Shown here one piece after another: positions 21,564 to 30,500 of a stretch of DNA of 64,000 nt. The first letter of the stretch is position 1, and every line of letters begins with the position of its first letter. The translations under genes were made by a program, and so were the position numbers. The notes beneath the pieces were generated by a model that had not been told where the DNA came from, did not search any database, and saw only the letters and a list, made by a program, of their open reading frames with translations. Origin of the DNA: Diacronema lutheri (taxonomy: Eukaryota > Haptophyta > Pavlovophyceae > Pavlovales > Pavlovaceae); NCBI GenBank assembly GCA_019448385.1, contig JAGTXO010000075.1, positions 1 to 64,000 on the forward strand. Reading direction: 5' to 3'.

Positions 21564-24500
21564 GCCGCGCGCACGTTCTTGAAGCTCGCGCCCAGGGCGC
21601 GCGCGGCCGCCTCGGCGCGTGAGGCGTTGCGCGCCGCGTGTGCGCGCGCGGACGCGGCGGCGTCGTCACACGCGTCGGCGCCGCACGCGCCCGCCGGTGC
21701 GCGCCGCCGGCGGCGCGCGGGCGCAGGCGAGCTGGCGCTCGCGGCTGCGCGCGCGCTCGCCTCGACGGAGCACGGCGATTTGACGGACGACGCGCTCGAG
21801 GCCGCCGTCGAGCAGGAGCTGGGCGACGAGCGCGGCCAACTGCTGCTGTGCACGCGGGGCGCAGCGGCGCAAAGGCCCGCGCTTTGCCGGCTCCTGAAGC
21901 ACGCGTGCGCGTCGGCGCGCGCGGCGAAGCGCGCGCAATTCACGGTGTTCGTCGTGCGCGCGCCCACGCGCGGCGAGCGGGGGGGCGCCGCCGCGAGGCG
22001 CGTGGACTCGGTGGTCGAGCTGTCGTGCGCGCTGCACGAGAAGGCGGGCGCGCTCGGCGGCCTCCAGCGCGTCTGTGTGCGTGGCTTCGCCCTCGAGCGC
22101 CGCCGGACACTCGACGCTGGCGCCGAGGCCGGCGCGTCCGCCATCGGCCAGGACGAGCAGGTCGAGGCAGAGGCGGGCGAGGCGTGCGTCGCCGGCGTGA
22201 CGATGGCCAAGCAGCTGCGTCAGTTTGCCGAGCAAGCTGCCCGCGACGACGTGCTCTTCCACGTCGCCGTGTCCGAGGCCGACGCCCACGCCCGGCTGGC
22301 GCGCGTTGCGGGTGACGATGTCGGCGCGTACAGCGTCGTGCTCGCAGTCGCCGGGCTCGTCTGGCTGGCCAAGGCCGACGAGGTTGCGCCGGCGGCCGCC
22401 CAGCCCGCCGCCGTGCCGCCCGCCGCCCCGCCTGCTGCCGCCACGTCCGCCGACGCCGAGCGCGACGCCTCGCCTTCCGACCGCCTGCGCGCGCTGACGC
22501 TCGCCGTGCGAGTCGCGCTCGCGCGCGGCGTGCTGCGCCACCTCCTCGCCGACGCGTCGCCGGGCGCGTCCGCGACCGCTGGCGGTAGTTGCGCGACGCC
22601 CGTCGAGGCGGCCACGTCCGCCGCCGCGCCGCCCGCCACGGGCGTCGTGACGAGTGGCGTTGCGGCGGGCGCTGTGGCGGCCGCACCGGCTGCTGCGGGC
22701 GGTGCGATGGCGGGTGCATCGCCCATCACGCGGCCGGCGAAGCGCGCGCGGCGCACGCTCACCGCCGCTCCAGCCGCCTCGGCCGTTGCGGCCGCTGGAG
22801 GCGCACGCGCGGGCGCACGCGGCGCGGCCGGCGCGCCTCGCGCGCGCGCCGCGCGCGCGCCGGCCGAGTACGTCTGGCTTGCCATCGCGCGCCGGATGCT
22901 GGCGGCGCGACACGCGGCGGCCGCGGGCGGCGACTTTGTCGCGTCGTGCGTCGCCGCGATGCAGGCCGAGTACGGCGACGGCTGTGCCGTCGTCGTCGGC
23001 GACGCGCCTGATGACGCCTTGGTCGAGGCTGCGGCGGCGGCGCTGCTCGAGGGCAAGCACGCGGCGGTGAGCCTCGGCTGCGTCGACCGGCCGGCGGTGC
23101 TCGTCGTGCAGCGCGCCGTGGACGCGCCCACGTCGCGCGTGCACGGGTGGTGCGCGCACGCGGCGGGCGCCGCCGAGTTTGACGAGGGCGCCGCGCACGG
23201 CGTGTTCAACGCGATCGTCGAGCGCGCGTGGGCGCTGCGTCCGGACCCGGCCGACGGCAGCCCGCCGCCCACGCGCACGTGGGAGGTCGAGCAAATCGCT
23301 GGCGACGCGCCCGACCAGGCGGGCGTGGCCGCGCTGCGCGTGCTCTACGCGCTCGTCGCGGCGCACGGCCGCTACCGCTCGGCCGCCGCGCTCTTTGGCG
23401 CGCTCGCGCAGCTGCACGCGCCCGACGCCGCCGGCGCGCGCGCGGAGGTCGTCGCGGCGGCGTGCGCGGTGCCGCCCGGCGCGCGGCCGGGCGCCGCGCC
23501 GGCGGCCGCGCGGGACGACGCGAGGGAGCGCGCATGGGACGGCGCTCAGATCGCCGCGCTCGCCGTCGGCGCGGACGCTGCGCGCAGGCGTGTCGCGCCC
23601 GTGCGCGCGCTCGTCGACGCGCTCGGCACGCCACCGACCTCGGCGATCACGGGCGGGCCGGCGGTCCGGCTCGCGGGCGCGGGCGACGGCGGCCACGGTG
23701 CACGGTGGGTGGGCGGGCAGGCGGCGACGCCCGCCGAGCAGCTGCCGAGGGAGCTGCTGCGCGCCTACCACGAGGCGGTGCTGTGCGTCACGCCCGGCAG
23801 CCTCCAGCTCGGCCCGGCGGCGCTCGACGCGGTCACGCGGCCGCGCGAAAACGACACGCTGGAAGGCCTCCTCGCGCGCGTCAGCTGGCAGTGCGGCGCG
23901 AGGGCGAGCACGTGCGCCATGCTCGCCACGTTTTCCGAGCAGGCGGGCACCGGCTCGCGCGTCGCGCTCAAGGCCCTCCGCACGAGCTCCGACCTGGCCG
24001 GGCTGACGGCGGCTGCGGTCGGGCAGCAGGCGCCGCAGACGCCGCCGCCGCCGCTTCTCGTGATGCTCGGCCGCTGCCCCAGCCCGCTCGTCGGCGGCGG
24101 CCTCTTCCCGCCCGACCGCGCGACGGGCGAGCCGGCGGTGCACGCGGCGACGTCCGAGCTCGCCGTCGAGCTGCTGCGCGACGCGCGCGCGCTGGCCGGC
24201 ACGGACGGGCGGCTCGTCGTGCTGTGCCTCGAGGCGTCCAACCCGCTCTGGTTCTGCCCCAAGGTGCGCGAGCTCGAGCTGCCGCGGACGCGGTCGGACG
24301 GCGTGCGCGCGTCCGGCTGCACCTGCCCTGCGACGTGCGGCGATGCGCGCGGCGCGGCGGGTGGCGCTGCCCGCGGCGCATCGACGCGGCCGGCGGCGCG
24401 CGCGATCAACAAGGCGGTGCTCGACCACTTCGTCGCGCTTTTCGGCCGCGAGGGCTTCGCGACCTTTGAGTTTGCGGGCGGCGGCGAGGCGAGCTGGCTG

Positions 24501-27500
24501 TGCGACAGCGCGGCCGGCACGACGACCGTCGCGGCGTGCGCGTCGCTGCCGCCGCGCATGGGCGATGGGCAGCTGGCCATCCGGCGGCACACGCTCGGCA
24601 CGGGCGCCGACGCGCCGGCGCACGCCGTCGTCTCGCTCCGCGTCGCGCACGTGAGCCACGCCATCCGCCGCGCGGCGGACGACGGCGGCGCGCGCGCCGA
24701 GCGGATGGCGCGCGCCGCGCGCGCGTTCTGCGATGTGGCGGCCGCGCTGCGCGTCGACGCGATCCTGGCGGAGGTGCCCGAGGACCGCCCGACGGGCACG
24801 CCCTTCCTTGGCGGGCTGCTCAAATGTTGGGACAAACGCAACGGGAGCTGGACGGCGCCAGCCACGCTCGCGCTCGGAGACGTGCGCGAGGTGGCCAAGC
24901 GGACGGCCGACGCAGCGGCCGGCCGAGCGGACGAGGTCCCTGCGGCTGGCCGTCCGCAGGTCGCGGCGCGCGCGTGCGCTGGCGCGATTGGCGGCGGCGC
25001 GGGCGCGGCGGGCGCCTCGGACGCTGCGCCGCGTGCACTGGCGGGCGCGTCGGGTGCGCGCACGGACGGCGGCCCTGCCGACGCACCGCGCCAGCTGGAG
25101 AGCCGCTACGGCGAGGCGAGCAAGCTCGACCTACCCCAAGATTCCACTACGGGCCGCGTCCTCGACGCTCGCGAGGCCCAGGACCGCGCGCGCGTGCCTG
25201 CTGCGCCCGACGGCACAGCGCTGCGCCGCGTGCTCGACGCCGTCGGCGCGGGCGCGCCCGCGCAGCGCAGTCCGCGCTGGCACGACGAGCGATGGGAGGA
25301 GGTCACGGGCAGCAAGGTTGGCGACGTCGTGAACGACAACGCCGGCGTCGCGCACGAGACGCTCACCGACGAGTACGTGCACCGGCGGCGGCGCGAGGTG
25401 CGGACCAAGGCGACGACCGCGGGCATCCTCGGCGAGGCCGTCGCGCTGCGCAAGCTGGCGGCCGCGTACGGCATCACCGTCGTGTGCAACCTGCCGATGG
25501 TGCGTGCGGACCCGCACGACAAGAGCGCGCCGTTCGCCTTCTCGCCGGACGGGCTCGCCATCCTCCCCGAAAACAACGAGCAGGTCCTCGTCGAGGTGAA
25601 GACGCTCACCAAGGCGGGCGCCACGGCGCACGAGGACGGGCCGCCGCAGCCGCACCGCGATCAGCTGCAGCTCGGCATGCACGTCCTCGGCGTGAGCAAA
25701 GCGCTCTACGTGCAGTACCTCAGGCACGAGGACCGGATCGTCGTGCACGTCGTGACGCGCGGCGCCGGCTGGCTTGCATTCGCGCAGCCGAGGGTGCAGG
25801 CCTTCTGGGCGCGCGTCGTCGAGCGGCGCGCGCGGCTCGAGCGCGCGCGCGCCGACCACCCGGCTGCGAGCCGGCGGCACCGGCGGCAGCAGACGCCGGC
25901 CGGGCCGCCGCTCGTGCTCGCGCTGGACGGGCGCATCCCCGCCGCGCGCGCCGCCGCGCTGCACGCCGTCGCGCACGGCACCGCGAGCGCGGCGGCGGTG
26001 ACGGCGGCGGCGGCGACGGGCGACGCGACGGCGTTGCAAGACGCGATCGCGGCGCTGCGCGCGCCCGTCGGCAATGCGGCGATCGACAGCGCAGCGCGTG
26101 CGGAGCGCGCGGCCGTCGAGCGGGCGATCGCGTACCTCGGGCAGCCGGCAGGCGACGCCGCCGCCCGCGGCACGGCCGAGGCGGCCGAGGAGGAGAGGAC
26201 GGTCGACGCCGACATCTGCGCGTTGCTGCACCAGCTCGGCGCGAGCGTGGCGCACGTGCACGTCGAGGACGCGGATTGCGTCACGCGTGAGCACTGGGGC
26301 GGGGCGGTGCTCGCTGCAGCGGGCGACCCGTCGAGCGCCCCCGCCATTTCGAGCGTCATCGTCGCGCACATCGTGCGCCTCGCCGGCTTTGGCGTCGAGC
26401 TCCCGCAGTCGATTCGCGTCGCCCCCAGCACGGCCGACTGGCACGAGGGCTGGCTCGACGTGCAGTGCGTGCTGCTGCGCACGCGCCGGCGCGGGCGGCG
26501 CGACGACGACTTTGTGGCCGTCGTCAGGCGCGGTGGGCGCTGGTTTGCGTGCGAGCCCGGCCGCGCGCGGCGGCTGCAGTGGCGGTCGGTCCTGCGCCGC
26601 GCGCGCGGCGGCGTCGACGGGACCGGCGAGGAGGCGTTCGCGGTCGTCTACGTGCGGCGCGGCGACGCGGCCGGCGACGCGGCTGGCGACGCGCAGGCCG
26701 AACGGGCGCGCGGCGGGCGCGCGCGCAGGCGCACGCGCGGCGGCACGCGCAAGCGCAAGCGCGGCGCCTCCGCCGGGCTCGAGGCGGCCGCGCCCGCCGG
26801 CGCGCCGGCGGGCGCTGCTCACCGCCCGCCCGCCAGGCGTGCCACGGTCGCCGCGCGCACCACGCGCTCTGTGACCGACGCGCGGCACTCGGCGCCTGCC
26901 GCCACGGTTGCACCTGTCTTCGACTGGCGCGCCGGCCGCCCGCCCCCTGCCGCCGCCGCCGCCGCCAAGCGCGGCCAGGCGCTCGAGCCGGGGCAGTTCG
27001 CGCGGCCGCGTGGGCGCGCGCCATGGGGCAAGGTCTGGGACAGAGTCTCGGGTGCGTGGGCGGACAAGCCGACTGGTGCTGCCGTCGCCGCCGCGCCGCC
27101 GCCGCTGCCGCCCGCCGCCGCGCCGCCGCCCGCCGCCGCGCCGCCGCCCACCGCCGCGCCGCCGCCCGCCGCCGCGCCGCCGCCCGCCGTCGCGCCGCCG
27201 CCCGCCGCCGCGCCGCCGCCGCCGCCGCCACCGGCGGCGCTCGGCCGCCGGCAGCACGTCGGCGCGGGCGGCAGCGCGGCGGGCCGGCGGCTCGCGGCCA
27301 TCGCACGGCGGCAGCGCGGCGTGCGCGCGCCGCCGCCCGCCGCGCGCTTCCTCGCCACGCTGCCGCCACCGCCACGCGACGGCCTCGCGCGCACGAGCAA
27401 GCAGGCGCGCGCGAGGCGCAACGCGGACGGACGGCCGGCGCACGCGCGCGCGGCCAACGCGCGCGCCTTCTACCGCGGCGTGGAGCTCGGCGTGCACGCG

Positions 27501-30500
27501 ACGCGCGCCATCGTCGACGCGCGCCACGCCGACCTGCCGCAGGCCGTCTTCGTGGCGGAGGCGCGGGCGATCGTCGCGCGCTCCGCCGGCGGCGGCGCGC
27601 TGCTCGCGCCGGACGACGTGCGCGACCTGTGCGACGCGCAGACGGACGCCGATCGCGCTGCGATCTGGGCGTCGGTGGGCGCGCACGAGGCGACGCGCAT
27701 CTTCGCGCTCGTCACGCGCAACGCGAGCTTGGCGGGCGCGGCGCTGCTCGTGCTGCACACGCCGGCGGGCGCGCCGGCGCGCGCGCTCGGGCTCCTGGCG
27801 ACGCGCTCGCGCGCGCCGTCGACGGGCGCGCCGCGCGACGCGCACAGGGCGCTGGTGCAGCGGTTGGACGTGCTGATGGACGCGATCGCCGCGGCGCGAG
27901 GCGCGTCGCCGCTCGAGCTCGAGCTCGCGCTCGCGCCCGAGCCGCAGAGCGCGTGCAACGCGCGTGCGGCCGCGCTGCTCTGCCTGCAGGCCGTCGCGGA
28001 CGCGAGCGGCCGTCCCGCCGCTGAGGACGCGCTGGCCGCGCTCGACGACGCGCGCGGCATCGACCGGCACTGCCACGCCGTCCGGCAGCAGATCGAGGCG
28101 AAGCTCGCGTGGCGGCGCGCCGACGGCGCCGTCGGCGTTGACGGCGCCGACGGCGCGCCCGCGCTCGCGCCTGCCGCCGCACCGCCGGCGTGCGCGCCGG
28201 CGCACGCTGCCGGCGAGGCGGCGGTCGACCAGGCGATCGTCACGCGGGTGCGCGACGCGCTGCGCGCGTGGGCGACGACTGGCACCGCGCCCAGCGCGGC
28301 GGTGCTCGACGACGCCTGCGCCGCGTACACGGCCCGCGCACGCGCGCGCAAGGACGCGCGCACGGCGCTGGGCCCGACGCGCGCGGCCGAGCTGCTCGCC
28401 GCGGCCGCGCGCGGCGGAGCCGACGGGGCGGATGCCGCGCGCGCGCTGCTCGGCGGCACGCCGCGCCTGCTCGTCGTGCTCCTCTGCGTGCCCGTCGCCG
28501 CGCCGTCCGGCGAGCCGCCGCGCCCGGTCGGGCTGCTCGTCGCCGACCGGCCGACGGACGACTCGCGCCCGGCCGCGCTCGTGCGCTACGACTTTGCGCC
28601 GCTCGACGCGGACGTGGCCGTCGCGGTCGGCGCGCATGCCGTCGCGCTGGCCAGTGCGATCTGGCCGCTGCTCGCGGCCGAGGGGGAGCCGCGGCCATCG
28701 CCCGTCGTGCGCTCGCAGCCGCGCGGCGGCGACGATGGCGCGCGTGCGCTCGCAACGTTCGCGTGCCTCGACGCGCTGATGACCGCCAGCGTCGGCGCGC
28801 ACGGCCTCGCGGGCGGCGCGGGCATGCTGCCCGCGCTGGTCGCGCGAGGCGCCGCGGCCGCCCAGCGCGAGCGGCAGCTGCGCGCGGCCGCCGAGAGGCT
28901 GGGCGGCACGGTCGCTGGGTGGCCGGACACGGGCGCGAGCGCGGCGGGCGCGAGCGTCGACGAGGAGGCGCGCACGTACGAGGTCGAGGCGGTCGTCGAC
29001 GAGCGCCGCAAGGCGGGCAAGAAGGTGACGTTCCAGTTCCGGATCAGGTGGCGGGGCTACGACGAGAGCGCCGACACGTGGGAGCCTGAGGCCAACGTGA
29101 GCAGCGACCTCGTCGCCCAGTTCCGCAAGACGCGCGACGAGCAGAAGCGGCGCGCGGGCGTATCGGGCAGCGGCAGCGGCGGCGCGGGCGCGGCGTCGGC
29201 ATTGGCGTCGGCGCCGCTTCGCGCGCACGGCGAGTCGGGCGCCGCGGGCAAGCGCGCCGCGGCGGGTGCCGCCGCGAGCGCGCGCGACGCCGCGGGCGCG
29301 CGCGCGCCGAGCGTTCCCCGCGCGCGCGGCGTCGAGCGCGCGCGCGTGGACGAGCCCGCTGCGCCGAGCGCGCGCGCCGCCGGCGGCGCGACGGCGCGCA
29401 CGCGCGTCAGCGTGCTCCCGGGCTTCGTGGTCAAGCGCTCGACGCTCAACGCGGGGCCGCAGGCGGTGACGGCGCAGCCCGGTGCGCGGAAGGAGCTGCG
29501 GCGCATCGCGGCGGCCGTGCACAGGCTCACGACACAGGCGTACCGCGTCATCAACAAGGTGGTGCGCGACGAGGCTGCGGTGGCGAGCGCGCAGGCCGTC
29601 GGCGCGGCGTCGGGCGGCCCGTCGACCAGCGTGCACACGTCGACCACGATGGACAAGGGAACCGTCCGTGCGATCTTCTCGGCCATCGGCTGGCACAAGG
29701 ACGAGAGCACGTACGGTGCAGCGCCCCGAGGCAAGCCCGCCGAGCAAGCCGCCGCGCAGACCAAGGCGGCGACGGCGCGCGCCGTCGGCGAGATGGCCGA
29801 GGGCGTCCAGCCCGTCTGCGCGGTGGGCCTCACGGAGATCCTCGAGGCGGAGGCGACGCAGGTGTCCACCGCGTGCCTGATGCATCCATCGCGCGTCGTG
29901 AACGGGCTGCTCCGCGACGTCGTCCGCGCGGCAGTCGAGCGCGACGAGGCGCTCGTCGCGCTGCCCGAGATGCAGCGAAACGCGCGCGTGCGCGAGCTGT
30001 GCGAGCGGCTGCTGCGCGGCGACGTGGAGGGCGCGCGCGTCGGCTGCCCCGCCGCGCTCGACCGCCACCTGCCCGACATGGTCCTCCACAAGATCGACTA
30101 CAAGTGCACGCCCACGAAAAGGTGGAACTACGACCGGCACACGACGCGCTACTTCCTCGTGCAGATCCGCACCCTGCAGCACGTGGCCGAGGGGCAGGCG
30201 CTGCTCTGCCGGCTCGCGCACATCCACACGCAGCTGACCGGACGGCCGCCGCGGTACAATGTGGCGCCGCTGCGCACGCACAATGTGCGCGCGAGGCGTG
30301 GCTGCCGCTGCCGCCGCCGAGCGCCCAAGCGCGCGCGCCGCCGCCGTGCGCGCCGCCCCGCGGCCAGGTTGGTCACGCGCCCGCGCGCTCGCGCGCCGCG
30401 CGCTGCGCGCAGGTGCCGCGCAACGTGCGCCTCGCCGCGAGCGCCATCTGGGTGACGCTTTCGGATGACGAGCGCAAGGAGCTGCGCGCGCGGCTCAAGG

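Noticed and set aside
21666-24659. Minus-strand open frame of about 1000 codons
   Set aside because: Antisense to the protease-to-nuclease part of the giant gene, Arg-rich and without recognisable motifs.
25131-30281. A 1716-codon open frame on the minus strand opposite the giant gene
   Set aside because: It is the antisense shadow of GC-rich coding sequence: composition is Arg/Ala/His-rich with no domain, while the plus strand carries YqaJ, chromodomain and Fanzor motifs.
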